The position numbers and the translations under genes were made by a program. DNA of 64,000 bases. Source: Aquabacterium sp. Lineage in GTDB: Bacteria > Pseudomonadota > Gammaproteobacteria > Burkholderiales > Burkholderiaceae_C. Under the pieces are notes generated by a model. The model made no database searches, was not told the origin of the DNA, and saw nothing but the letters and a program-made list of their open reading frames with translations. Positions 1 through 8,469 of this stretch are shown here, in pieces. Position 1 is the stretch's first letter. The number at the start of each line of letters is the position of its first letter. Where the stretch lies: contig NZ_JACPYU010000010.1 in NCBI RefSeq assembly GCF_016195855.1, positions 293,626-357,625 of the forward strand. The letters are read 5' to 3'.

Positions 1-1
1 T

Positions 2-706
2 CAAAGAGGCTTGGTACAGACTGTTTGCCTGCCCGGTCAGGACCACGGTGCCGGTGTAGACCCCCGCCTTGACTTGCGTGGTCTGGATCGTCAGTTGGTT
101 GCCCGACAAGGATGCCGTCATGGCCTCGGGCGTCAGTGTGCTCAACTGCACCGTGACCTGTCCGGCCTCTGCAGGAATCTCAACGGGTACCGTCTGGCTG
201 GGGGCTGCATCACGTCCTGTGCGTTCCAGAGCCAGGGCGGGCTGGACATGGATATTGGGCTTGACGACGTAGTGAACTGGCAAACGCGCGGGGCTGTTGG
301 GAAACTCGGACGCGCAGCTTTCGTCCCGGCACAGATGGACCAGGATGGCAGAGTCATATGACCCCGGAGGCAGTTCTTTCCTGAAGGTGAGCTGCAGGGT
401 GAATTCGTCAAAGGAGGGGAAGCTGGGATCACCGCTCTCGATGATGTTGCCTGTTTCTTCCACCCCGATCCAGAGGTCGGCAGACGAAGGGTTGGTTACT
501 TTGGTGGTCATGGTGGCTACGCCTTGGCCTCCCTCAATGACGGAAGCATTCAAGGTGTCCACACTGAACGCCAGTGTCACGTCGTTGCCTTGAGGTGCTT
601 GGGCAGACGGGGTTGCACCCGCTGTTGAGCCACCGCCGCCGCCGCCACAAGACGCAAGCAGTACCGTGGAGATCAGGCCGATCGCCACGTAAACCATTTT
701 CTTCAT
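2..706 (-). CDS. Putative lipoprotein, C-terminus outside window
   Basis: Open reading frame on the minus strand that starts at ATG 706 and stays open to the window edge (235 residues visible). The N-terminus has two lysines, a hydrophobic stretch and a lipobox LLASC with the lipidated cysteine at residue 20, followed by a glycine run (six Gly) and a Ser/Ala/Pro linker, as expected for a lipoprotein anchored by a flexible tether. The remainder is rich in Thr, Val and Ser and looks like beta-sandwich (Ig/BACON-like) repeats: an NDVTLAFSVD strand near residue 41 and a similar EAGQVTVQLSTLTPEA strand further on. A GGGTGG Shine-Dalgarno sequence lies just upstream. It is divergent from the M50 peptidase gene, with 266 bp between the two starts. 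Function unknown; the lipoprotein call is good, the fold is inferred. Confidence 0.75.
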   Translation of the reverse strand, partial: MKKMVYVAIGLISTVLLASCGGGGGGSTAGATPSAQAPQGNDVTLAFSVDTLNASVIEGGQGVATMTTKVTNPSSADLWIGVEETGNIIESGDPSFPSFDEFTLQLTFRKELPPGSYDSAILVHLCRDESCASEFPNSPARLPVHYVVKPNIHVQPALALERTGRDAAPSQTVPVEIPAEAGQVTVQLSTLTPEAMTASLSGNQLTIQTTQVKAGVYTGTVVLTGQANSLYQASL

Positions 707-972
707 ATTCCACCCTGAAAATTGCGCGGGCCAGCTTGCATGACGCAACCAACAGCCCATAGGTGATTATCCGGCGGCGCGGATCGGCACTCCACACCGC
801 GAACGAGCGGTCATTCTTCGGACGAACAGGCCGCCATGCCGGTCTCATCCAGGGGCCGCAGGTGGCTTAAGGATTTTTTCAGACGCATGTTCGCCCAGGT
901 CTCCATCAGTGCGGGCACTCAAATTGAGAATTGAGAGATGATCGACTGCATGACGTTAGCGGGGATGGGCAG

Positions 973-3561
973 ATGGATGAAGTGTTGAGATGGGCGGGGG
1001 TGCTGCTCTGCATCTGGTTCGTATATCAAGGCATCATCCTGATGACGGTTCTGGTGCAGCTGCTGCGTACGCCTGTGACGCCTGTCAAGGTGTTGCTGGA
1101 CTTTGATGCGCCAGCCAAGGTCGACCTTTTGACGTCTGATCAGCAAGCCTGGTTGGATGAGTTGCGGGACCTGGGCTTCGAGCTGATGTGGTCGGGGACG
1201 ATGGAGCGGGGACTGAGCGCGCGGCTCGATCCCATTGCGGTGGCTTATCTGCAGCATCGAGACGAGCCTGTCATGGCGACGGTCACGTTCTGTGCATCGC
1301 TCCTGTCCATTTATCCCGTGCAATTTGTCAGTGAGGACGCCCAGGGGCGCTTGCTGATCACCCAGAACCGCCTTGGTTTCATGGGGCTGTCGGGCAGCGA
1401 TGAGGCATTGGTCAAGGATGTCTACTTGCCTGCTTTGGCCGATCACCTGGCTGCCCATCGTGAACGATTGGATCCAGCCGCCCAGCCGTTGATGCAACCG
1501 GCGGCAATCCGTCGCATGGCTGAGCGCATGGCCGGGCGCGCGGAAGCCTGGTTTGATCTGCAGAGGCAGCGCGGGCAGTTGGTGTCCGGTGGCGATGGCT
1601 GGCACTATGGCTTGATGCCCGCCATCCGAATTGCCTGGGCCATGATGCGTGTGCGTCGCCAATTGCTGCGTCCTTATCAAAGTCGGGTGACGCGAGGCCA
1701 ACATCAAGCCAGCTTCCTGGCGCAGTGCTATCTGTTCAATGAACAACTGCTGTCTTCGCGGCCTGCGCGACACAACGTGAAGGCCGCAGTGCTTGTGCTC
1801 TCGATGGGTTTGACCCTGGTGTTGTGGGGTTGGGCATTCGATTGGGTGCAGGCTCTGGCCTTGATGGCCATCCTGTTGGTGCATGAGGGTGGTCACGCGC
1901 TGGCCATGCGCTGGTTCGGATGGAAGGACATGAGCATGTTCTTCGTGCCCTTCATGGGGGCGATGGTCACAGGGCGGCCCGCCAGCATTGCGGCCTGGAA
2001 GCAAGCCATCGTGCTGCTGGCAGGCCCGATGCCTGGCCTGCTTGCTGGTGCCGCCTATTTGTACTTTGTGCCCCCCGTCCCTGATGCGGCCATCGACTGG
2101 CAACGCGTGGCGAGTTTGGCGGTGGCGATCAACCTCTTCAATCTGCTTCCATTGAGTCCCCTGGATGGCGGGCAGTTGATTGATGGCATCGTGTTCCGGC
2201 GCTGGCCCCGGATGCGAATGGGGTTTGTATGGATGAGTTGGCTGGCTTTTCTGGCGATGGCGATCTACACAAAGCAGCCCGTGTTCTGGGGGTTGCTTGT
2301 CTGGTTGGGGATGATGCTGCCCGTGCTTTGGCGTGTCAGCCGAATCGACATGGAAGCTGAAGCGGGCCAGGATCTGTCGATCCGGGTGAGGGCGCTCTTC
2401 GAACAGGCCCGGACGCTTTTCCCAACCGCCAACGCATTCAGGCTGCATGCCATCGTCAAGAGCCTCATCGAGCGCAAGATCATGAGCGCGCCACGGTGGT
2501 GGGAAAGCGCCGGGGTGCTTGGCGTCCTGGTCGCGGTCTGGGGAGGCTCGGCACTGGGCTATGCAGGTATGGTGAGCAATGACACTGAACTGGGCGATCA
2601 CCTCACGTCTGCGCAGCGCCATTTTGACCAAGCCTGGTACCGCGATTTTGGCGATGCGGTTGATGCGGACAACTTGAAGTCCGTTCAGGATGCGGCTCGT
2701 GGCTTGGAGCCCAAAGATCCGAGGTTGTTTGACCTGGCGGTGAGGGAGGCTGAAGCGCTGCCCTTGTTGCTGCGCCGTGATCGGCTTGCTGCGCTGGTGA
2801 GATCGGGGCGAGACGGGCAGCACGAAACCGCATCCGGTCTGTTGTCCAATGAGCTTGACCGTGTGTGGAGAGAGGTTGGTGCACAGCCGCCCGATGAGCG
2901 GGTGCCCGCGATGCGGGATGCCGTGGCCTGGGCTGAGCAAATCAGCCCTAAGGACTTGCGCTCGACAATCGATTTGCGATTACGTCTCATCGAGGCGGAT
3001 GACGAAAGAGGCAACACCGATCAAGCTCGCCAGGCTTTGGAAGCGCTGCGTGAGCGCGCCGAGCATGACGAGGGCTGCCGTTGTGCCATGCGCCCCATCA
3101 TCCGCGCGCAATCATGGTTCTACATGAGCCATGGCGATGCACCGCAGGCTTTGCGCGTGTTGGAGACTTCGCGCTACATCCAGGGCATTTTGGGGCGGCA
3201 CGACAGCCTGTCGATGGACTATGGCTGGATGTTGCTGTTCAATGGCAAGACGCAGCCAGGCATCAAGATGATCAAGGCCGCGGCGTATACGGCGCCTTAC
3301 GATCCAGATTGGGTGTCTTGGCTCAAGGGGGCCAGATCACACCCGGCTCAGATCGACAAGGCTTTGGATCTGGCGTATGCGCTCAAAATTGCGGGTCAGG
3401 ACGGGGCGGTTCATGCCGTCTTAAACGGGGATATGGCCTCCTTTGAATGTGCACAAGCGACTGGCGGCCGCTTGTATGAGGACCGTTACCCATGGCAGCG
3501 TGAGCGCGATCGCTTGCTGAAAGGCATCGCGCTGGCCCATTGTCGCCCGGTACGCGATTGA
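973..3561 (+). CDS. Large membrane M50-type (site-2-protease-like) metallopeptidase
   Basis: Integral membrane zinc protease candidate of 862 residues. The HExxH zinc motif is present as HEGGH at residues 304-308 inside a hydrophobic segment, and the second M50 signature (usually NxxPxxxxDGG) appears as NLLPLSPLDGG with its Asp at about residue 398, also in a membrane segment. An N-terminal membrane helix (WAGVLLCIWFVYQG) precedes a soluble region of roughly 250 residues; after residue about 510 another helix leads into a roughly 330-residue C-terminal soluble domain that is helical and TPR-like in appearance. I chose ATG 973 because a GGGG..GGG ribosome site lies just upstream; a TTG at 931 would add 14 poorly hydrophobic residues. 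Substrate unknown. The divergent lipoprotein is a possible partner, which is inference only. Confidence 0.8.
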   Translation: MDEVLRWAGVLLCIWFVYQGIILMTVLVQLLRTPVTPVKVLLDFDAPAKVDLLTSDQQAWLDELRDLGFELMWSGTMERGLSARLDPIAVAYLQHRDEPVMATVTFCASLLSIYPVQFVSEDAQGRLLITQNRLGFMGLSGSDEALVKDVYLPALADHLAAHRERLDPAAQPLMQPAAIRRMAERMAGRAEAWFDLQRQRGQLVSGGDGWHYGLMPAIRIAWAMMRVRRQLLRPYQSRVTRGQHQASFLAQCYLFNEQLLSSRPARHNVKAAVLVLSMGLTLVLWGWAFDWVQALALMAILLVHEGGHALAMRWFGWKDMSMFFVPFMGAMVTGRPASIAAWKQAIVLLAGPMPGLLAGAAYLYFVPPVPDAAIDWQRVASLAVAINLFNLLPLSPLDGGQLIDGIVFRRWPRMRMGFVWMSWLAFLAMAIYTKQPVFWGLLVWLGMMLPVLWRVSRIDMEAEAGQDLSIRVRALFEQARTLFPTANAFRLHAIVKSLIERKIMSAPRWWESAGVLGVLVAVWGGSALGYAGMVSNDTELGDHLTSAQRHFDQAWYRDFGDAVDADNLKSVQDAARGLEPKDPRLFDLAVREAEALPLLLRRDRLAALVRSGRDGQHETASGLLSNELDRVWREVGAQPPDERVPAMRDAVAWAEQISPKDLRSTIDLRLRLIEADDERGNTDQARQALEALRERAEHDEGCRCAMRPIIRAQSWFYMSHGDAPQALRVLETSRYIQGILGRHDSLSMDYGWMLLFNGKTQPGIKMIKAAAYTAPYDPDWVSWLKGARSHPAQIDKALDLAYALKIAGQDGAVHAVLNGDMASFECAQATGGRLYEDRYPWQRERDRLLKGIALAHCRPVRD

Positions 3562-3700
3562 GTGGCGATTGGTCACCTCATCCTGGATGATCGTGCACGC
3601 CACGATCGAGGTGCATCACCGCTGAACTGGTTGCGCACCAAGGGCTTTCCTGTTTCACGCCTTGTGCCTAAGATGAACGGATGGCAGCAGGAGCTTTGTC

Positions 3701-3955
3701 ATGGACCATCAAGTCACCCACAGTGCGGATCAGGAGGAAGCCATCGGTGCCCACAGCGGGTTTCGCATCCGCGTGGTCACGAGCTGGGATGCGCCGGCGC
3801 GTCAGTTTGTGGTCAAGGCCTATGTGCGTGGGTCCGAGACGGAGGAAGAGGTCGCCATGGACACGCAGGGGCGGCGCTTTGCGCTGATTCAGGATGCCCA
3901 AGACCATGGCTTTGCCGCCGCCATGGAATGGATCGATCAACAAGGGCGCGCCTGA
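3701..3955 (+). CDS. Small conserved hypothetical protein (84 aa)
   Basis: Eighty-four-residue soluble protein preceded by an AGGAG ribosome site about 9 bases before ATG 3701. The sequence alternates short strands and ends in a helix (DHGFAAAMEWIDQQG); it is acidic, with an EEE run near residue 49. There is no signal peptide, no cysteine and no recognisable catalytic motif. It stands alone between the M50 peptidase gene and the convergent FAD oxidoreductase gene. I do not recognise a named family; good start context and normal codon use support a real gene. Confidence 0.6.
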   Translation: MDHQVTHSADQEEAIGAHSGFRIRVVTSWDAPARQFVVKAYVRGSETEEEVAMDTQGRRFALIQDAQDHGFAAAMEWIDQQGRA

Positions 3956-3997
3956 TCGCAGACGCCTCCCGATCCTTGGCGGCCAGCCACGGTGCAC

Positions 3998-6073
3998 TCA
4001 GTCGTCGCCTGAAGCCAGCCCGGCCAGGAACAGGTCAATGGCGTCGTCATCGGTGCCGCTGGCGCCGCCCAGGGGCTCCAGCCCCTTGTCCCGGCTGAAG
4101 GCCGTGCTGAACACCTGCGGTGCCCCGCCGCACACCTCGGCCAGCACTTCACGCCAGCGCCGCAGGCGCGTGCCGTACAGCGCGGCCAACTCCGTTTCGC
4201 CGAGCCTGAATTCCTGCCCCCAGTGGGGGATGCCTTGGCGTGCGCGCGCCGCATCGTGCAACTCGGACCAGAAGTTGGCATAGACATCGTCCAGGCGTGA
4301 GCGCGGCGTGGCCACTTCGACCGACGCGGTCAAGGGGTAGCGCTGCATGGCGATCAGGGCCGAGGCCACGGGCGTGAAACGGATGCCGATGTAGCCAAAA
4401 ACCGGGAAGTGCTTGCGCGCGAGCCCGATCACATCGTCAATGAAGGCGAGATAGGCGGGGCCTGCGGCATCGAAGTGGTACTCGGCAGAGTTGCCGCACT
4501 GCGCGCCGTCCAGGCCATAGTCGTGCGCATCGAGCATGTTCTGGTTGAGGCCGCCACTGGCGTGGCCAGCACGCGCCAGCTTGGCGAACGCGCCGCCGAT
4601 GGCCTCGGACACGGCCTGCGCCACGTCGCTGCCTGCGTCGAGCACGCTGTCGATGGCGATCTTGTAGAGCACCAGGAACAGCTCTTCGCCGCTCGTGGCG
4701 CCAATGGCCAGGTGCTGCTGCGCCAGGTGCGCAATCTCGTGGTCCAGATACCAGTCCAGGCGCTGCTTCTTTGCGTTGTGCGTGAGCCAGCCCAGGACGT
4801 TGAGGAAGGGGTCGATTTCAAGCTGATCCTTGAGCGCGTCCACGATGCCCGGCGGGTTCTGCTTGTTGGCCTTGACCGACGCCACCAGTTTGTCATCGGC
4901 CGCCGGGGCCACATCGTGCTCGTGCACAGCTTGCTCGCGCTTCCAGCGGCGCCGCACCCAGCAGCGCTCGGGGTCGCTCAGCGAGACGCCGATGTTCAGG
5001 TGGTGCAAGGGCATGAGCGGGCCACCGCGCAGGTCGTCGGCCAGCGCGCTCAGCTTGAGGTCGGCCAGCAGCCGGGTATAGACCTCGGGGTGTGCATCGA
5101 AGTAGGCCGGCACATTCGGCCACTTCTCGGGGCCGCGCACATAGGTGAACTTTGCGTCCTGCACGACCGCGGGGTAGTAGGTGCGCCGCAGTACCTCCGT
5201 GCGGAAGAAGCCTGCATCCAGATCACGCAAGGGCGCGTCGAACACGCCCGTGGGGCCGTTGGGCCCCAGCTGGCTGCTGAGGAGTTGCGCGCCGAGCTCG
5301 CGCCAGCGGTACTCGAAGTTTGTCTCGACGAGGGTGTACTGCTCGACGACCTCCAGAACGACCGAATAGATGGCGCCCATGCGGCCCGCGCCCAGCCGCA
5401 CCGCGGCGAAGGTGTCGTCGTCTGCAATGAAACGGGTGTCCGGGCACCAACCCGGCAACTGCATGACCTGGGGTGCGAACCCCCATGCGCTGTCGCTGGC
5501 GGTGACCCAGAGCTCCCGTCCTGTCGCGCTGACGAGGTGCACCGCACGGATCCACTCGACGAGCGGTGGCACCTTCAAGTCGCCGCCATGCGTGCCGGTT
5601 GAGATGGCGCCGATCAGCGACTGGCCCGCACCATCGCCCATGGTGGGCAAGGCCAGGCCGCAGCGCGCGAGGTCTTCAAGCAGGTGGCGGATCTTGATGC
5701 CGGCCTCGACGTGCACGAAGTAGCGGCCCTGCAGGCGTGCATCACCGGCGCAGGTGCGCTCGAGCAAGTCACTGCTTGCCCGCAGCCGCTCGTCGGGCAG
5801 TGGCTGGCCGCGGTTGGGAAACGGTGCGCTGACGTGCCGCGACAGCAAGCTCGTGTCGATGACGTCTTGTGCGACACCCGCGCTGGACAGCGACCAGTTC
5901 GAGCCCAGCGCACGCAGGCTGCGGCCCTCGCTTGCCGCTTGCATGACCGCGGTGACCAGCCCGGCGCGATCGGCTGGCAGATAGCGCTTGGCGCCTGAGA
6001 ACGGGTGAACAAACAGGAAGTCCTCAACGAGGACATTCTGCTGCGTGTCAACCGAACCGCCTGGGCAGGGCAT
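3998..6073 (-). CDS. FAD-binding PCMH-type oxidoreductase (VAO superfamily)
   Basis: A 691-residue flavoprotein of the vanillyl-alcohol-oxidase/sugar-lactone-oxidase type. The N-terminal FAD-binding half has the typical RALGSNWSLS loop (residues 54-63) and the pyrophosphate-binding stretch GDGAGQSLIGAISTGTHGG (residues 147-164). In covalent family members the first loop reads GxGHS with the His bound to FAD; here W60 stands at that position, so FAD is probably non-covalent. The C-terminal half is long and diverged from lactone oxidases, with no signal peptide. It begins 28 bases after the PASTA-like gene on the same strand, so the two are likely co-transcribed, and it may act with the divergent Cys-rich and GRDP-like genes. 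Substrate unknown. Confidence 0.8.
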   Translation of the reverse strand: MPCPGGSVDTQQNVLVEDFLFVHPFSGAKRYLPADRAGLVTAVMQAASEGRSLRALGSNWSLSSAGVAQDVIDTSLLSRHVSAPFPNRGQPLPDERLRASSDLLERTCAGDARLQGRYFVHVEAGIKIRHLLEDLARCGLALPTMGDGAGQSLIGAISTGTHGGDLKVPPLVEWIRAVHLVSATGRELWVTASDSAWGFAPQVMQLPGWCPDTRFIADDDTFAAVRLGAGRMGAIYSVVLEVVEQYTLVETNFEYRWRELGAQLLSSQLGPNGPTGVFDAPLRDLDAGFFRTEVLRRTYYPAVVQDAKFTYVRGPEKWPNVPAYFDAHPEVYTRLLADLKLSALADDLRGGPLMPLHHLNIGVSLSDPERCWVRRRWKREQAVHEHDVAPAADDKLVASVKANKQNPPGIVDALKDQLEIDPFLNVLGWLTHNAKKQRLDWYLDHEIAHLAQQHLAIGATSGEELFLVLYKIAIDSVLDAGSDVAQAVSEAIGGAFAKLARAGHASGGLNQNMLDAHDYGLDGAQCGNSAEYHFDAAGPAYLAFIDDVIGLARKHFPVFGYIGIRFTPVASALIAMQRYPLTASVEVATPRSRLDDVYANFWSELHDAARARQGIPHWGQEFRLGETELAALYGTRLRRWREVLAEVCGGAPQVFSTAFSRDKGLEPLGGASGTDDDAIDLFLAGLASGDD

Positions 6074-6101
6074 GGGTGATCCTGGTGATGCGTCTGGCGC
6101 G

Positions 6102-6632
6102 TTACGCGAAGAGCTCGATGCTCACGATGAACAGGTCGCTGCTGGTGATGAGCCGGACCCGGTGGCCATGCGTGAACGCGCGTTGCGCGGCCCCCAGCAT
6201 CGCGCCACGGCGCATCCATTCGGTGCGGTCTGGTGGCGCGGCAGGCGCGACGGCATGGTCGAAATAGAGCACGCCGGTGAAGCTCACCGCCCCGCCGTCC
6301 ATCTGCGTGTCGAACGATACCCAGGCGCCTTGACCCGAGCCATAGGGGTTGCCAATCAGCACGCTCTTGATCGTGCCTTCGTAAGTACCTGCGCGAAGCG
6401 TCGGCCCTTGCACCGAGGTGTCGTCGAGCGGGCCCATGGGGCTGGGGTAGGACACGGTGACCACGGTGAACGAGGGCACCAATGTGCCTGCAGGTGGGCT
6501 CTGCACCGTGGCGCGGCCATCGCCGTCTGCGGCGAACGGGAAGCGCGCGATGTAGCGCAGCAGGCGGGCTTGCAGCGCCGCTTCGGCATCGGGGCGGCCC
6601 ATGCCAATGACGTTGGGGACAATGACCGACAT
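6102..6632 (-). CDS. PASTA-domain-like small protein
   Basis: A 176-residue protein with a strong AGGAGGTG ribosome site 6 bases before its ATG. The first 65 residues fit one PASTA domain: VPNVIGMGRPDAEAAL, then a helix, then QSPPAGTLVP and the closing strand VVTVSYP. The second half (about residues 85-176) is a beta-rich module with YEGTIKSVLIG and GAWVSFDTQM segments that I cannot assign. Unlike PASTA kinases or penicillin-binding proteins it has no transmembrane segment or signal peptide, so the PASTA fold here is unlikely to sense peptidoglycan outside the cell. It precedes the FAD oxidoreductase gene by 28 bases and probably works with it. Confidence 0.7.
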   Translation of the reverse strand: MSVIVPNVIGMGRPDAEAALQARLLRYIARFPFAADGDGRATVQSPPAGTLVPSFTVVTVSYPSPMGPLDDTSVQGPTLRAGTYEGTIKSVLIGNPYGSGQGAWVSFDTQMDGGAVSFTGVLYFDHAVAPAAPPDRTEWMRRGAMLGAAQRAFTHGHRVRLITSSDLFIVSIELFA

Positions 6633-6828
6633 GGCGGCACCTCCTGTCTTGGTTCACGGATCATAGGGACGCACTTCCCGCGCGGTATCCCTAGCTTGCG
6701 CCCCCTAGTTCAAAGGCGCTTGCCCCCAACCGTAGGGGATGCTGTGATGAGGCCCCGCTCCTACGATGCCATCGAGCAAGGCGCGATGCGATCGCACCAA
6801 GGCTCACCTTAGCAAGAGGATGAACGCC

Positions 6829-7083
6829 ATGAGCAACGACAAGTTAGCGGTGCCGCTGCAGACCTTTGAAGCCGTCACGCAGCTTCGCCTTGAAGGCCTG
6901 ATGCAGGAACTCACCAAGCGGGTGAGGGTGGTCAACGAAGACGCCCTGACCCATCTGATTGACCGCGGCGTGATCGCCCGCATGGCGCGTGATGGCTGCT
7001 GCAAGCCCGATGGCGGCACCTGCTGCCCCAACGCCAGGTTGCGCATCGAGCAGCCTGGGGTAGGTCCGATGGTGGGCAAGTAG
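6829..7083 (+). CDS. Small protein with C-terminal double-CC motif; possible peptide precursor
   Basis: An 84-residue protein starting at ATG 6829 with an AGAGGA ribosome site 8 bases upstream; ATG 6820 would have no spacing to that site. Residues 1-54 are charged and helical (LRLEGLMQELTKRVRVVNED), and the tail starts with DGCCKPDGGTCCPN (Cys at 57, 58, 65, 66) and ends in a Gly/Pro-rich stretch. The helical leader plus short Cys-rich C-terminus resembles precursors of ribosomally made, modified peptides or a small metal- or disulfide-binding protein, but I do not recognise the family. It is 17 bases upstream of the GRDP-like gene and divergent from the PASTA/FAD oxidoreductase pair. Confidence 0.6.
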   Translation: MSNDKLAVPLQTFEAVTQLRLEGLMQELTKRVRVVNEDALTHLIDRGVIARMARDGCCKPDGGTCCPNARLRIEQPGVGPMVGK

Positions 7084-7100
7084 GCGCGCAGGCCAAGGCG

Positions 7101-7604
7101 ATGGCGACGCACCCCATGCTGAGCGACGCGCTCCTCGACGCGCCGATGCGGCATTACTTCCAGTGCAAGTTCAGTGGCCTGCCCGCGCAGGAGCTGGACT
7201 TGCGCATCGAGGAGACGCTGCGCTTCCTGTTCATCTCGCACGAGTGCACGGGCGCGATCCCCGTGTCCAAGGACATCGACGAGGTGTGGCACGCCTGGAT
7301 CCTGCAGACGCAGGAGTACGTGGCGCTGTGCGAGCAGTTGCCGACGGGGCGCTACATCCACCACAGCGCCAACGACTACCTGCGCTACTTCGACCCTGCC
7401 GTGGGTGAGAACGACGAGCTGGAACTGAGCGTCAAGATGCTGGCGCTGTACGTGGCCAACTTCGGGCCGTTCGATGAGGCGCGCGCCAGGCACTGGCTGC
7501 TGGCCAGCCACCTGCAGCAGCGCCTGGGGTGGTCGGTGGGCATGTTGAACGATTGGCTGCAGGCGGCGCAGCATCTTGCCAACGCGCCTGTGTGCATGGC
7601 CTAG
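7101..7604 (+). CDS. Glycine-rich-domain-protein-like (GRDP-like) protein
   Basis: A 167-residue soluble protein with the motif IDEVWHAWILQTQEY (D60, W63, H64, Y73) followed by a cysteine (C77) and GRYIHH. This arrangement, D-x-x-WH-x-x-(I/L)-x-x-x-x-x-Y, is the hallmark of the GRDP-like family (plant glycine-rich-domain proteins and small bacterial homologues), whose biochemical role is not well established. There is no glycine-rich tail, signal peptide or membrane helix. It follows the Cys-rich gene by 17 bases and is probably co-transcribed. ATG 7116 is an alternative start. Confidence 0.65.
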   Translation: MATHPMLSDALLDAPMRHYFQCKFSGLPAQELDLRIEETLRFLFISHECTGAIPVSKDIDEVWHAWILQTQEYVALCEQLPTGRYIHHSANDYLRYFDPAVGENDELELSVKMLALYVANFGPFDEARARHWLLASHLQQRLGWSVGMLNDWLQAAQHLANAPVCMA

Positions 7605-7653
7605 GTGAGCCGCTGCATTGAAGTCATAATGCCCCCTATTAAGGGAGGGGCTT

Positions 7654-8442
7654 ATGTCTTGCGGTATGGGTCTTGGGGCTCAGACATTCAAAAAACGACT
7701 GAGATCGCTTTGTGTCGGCTTGTTGTCGCTGTTGTGCTTGCATGGCGCTGGGGCCAAGGAGCTGCGCATCGTCACCATCGAGTCGGCGCCGTTTGGCTTC
7801 ATCGGGAAAGATGGCAAGCCCACCGGCATGATGTACGAGATCGGCAACCTGATCGCCACGGAGGCCGGGTTCAGCTACACCAACCAGATCACGCCTTATG
7901 CGCGGTCGGCCCATGTGGTGGCGCGTGGTGATGCGGACTTCGTGTTGCGTTATCGAAGCGCCGAACTGAGCAGCTCGGCGATCCCGGTGGCTGGGGTGTT
8001 GAGCCTGCCCACCATCGTTGTGGGCAAGCCCTCGCTCAAGGTTCGATCGCTGGCTGATTTGCGTGGCAAATGGGTCGGCACGCCCAGAGGGGGGCGTTTT
8101 GATGATGCCTTTGATGCGGAGACCGAGATCCAGAAGTACCAGGTGTCCGACTATTCGCAAATGCTCAAGATGCTGATGAATGACCGGATTGATGCCGCGC
8201 TGGGCTCATCCATCGGGCTCTTCTACAACGCGCACCAGCTGGGTATCAAGAAGGAGCAGTTGGGCAAGCCCCTGGTCCTGAGCGCCCAGACCTTCGAGCT
8301 GCATTTCTCGCAAAAGACGGCCGATGAAGAAACCATTGCGGCCCTGAAGGGCGCCGTGGCGCGCCTGAAAAGCCGCAACGACATCAGGAAGGTCGTCGAC
8401 AAGTACCTGAACAGCTTTGACTGGGAAATGGTGTCCAGGTAG
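7654..8442 (+). CDS. Periplasmic solute-binding protein, family 3 type
   Basis: A 262-residue exported protein. The N-terminus has KKRLR, a hydrophobic core and an AGA|K signal peptidase I site after residue 34. The mature part starts ELRIVTIESAPFGFIGKDGK, typical of SBP_bac_3 (amino-acid-type) binding proteins, followed by GMMYEIGNLI, a conserved arginine region (DFVLRYRSAE), SLADLRGKWVGTPRG and the second-lobe segment LKMLMNDRIDAALGSS. A strong AGGGAGGGG ribosome site precedes ATG 7654. There is no adjacent permease or ATPase gene, so it may be an orphan binding protein or feed a sensor. The ligand cannot be deduced. Confidence 0.82.
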   Translation: MSCGMGLGAQTFKKRLRSLCVGLLSLLCLHGAGAKELRIVTIESAPFGFIGKDGKPTGMMYEIGNLIATEAGFSYTNQITPYARSAHVVARGDADFVLRYRSAELSSSAIPVAGVLSLPTIVVGKPSLKVRSLADLRGKWVGTPRGGRFDDAFDAETEIQKYQVSDYSQMLKMLMNDRIDAALGSSIGLFYNAHQLGIKKEQLGKPLVLSAQTFELHFSQKTADEETIAALKGAVARLKSRNDIRKVVDKYLNSFDWEMVSR

Positions 8443-8469
8443 CGGGTGGGTGCGCGCGGCGCCACGCGC

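Noticed and set aside
931..972. Longer M50 peptidase start at TTG 931
   Set aside because: ATG 973 has a good ribosome site; TTG 931 has none.
919..2940. Minus-strand open frame of 673 codons opposite the M50 peptidase
   Set aside because: Composition is rich in His, Gln and Arg with no recognisable motif; the plus frame has zinc-protease motifs and membrane helices.
3562..4098. Plus-strand open frame that runs across the small gene at 3701-3955
   Set aside because: No ribosome site, Arg/Gly/His-rich; the 84-residue frame with AGGAG is the better gene.
4409..5602. Plus-strand open frame inside the FAD oxidoreductase
   Set aside because: Val/Gln/Arg-rich shadow; the minus strand carries the FAD motifs.
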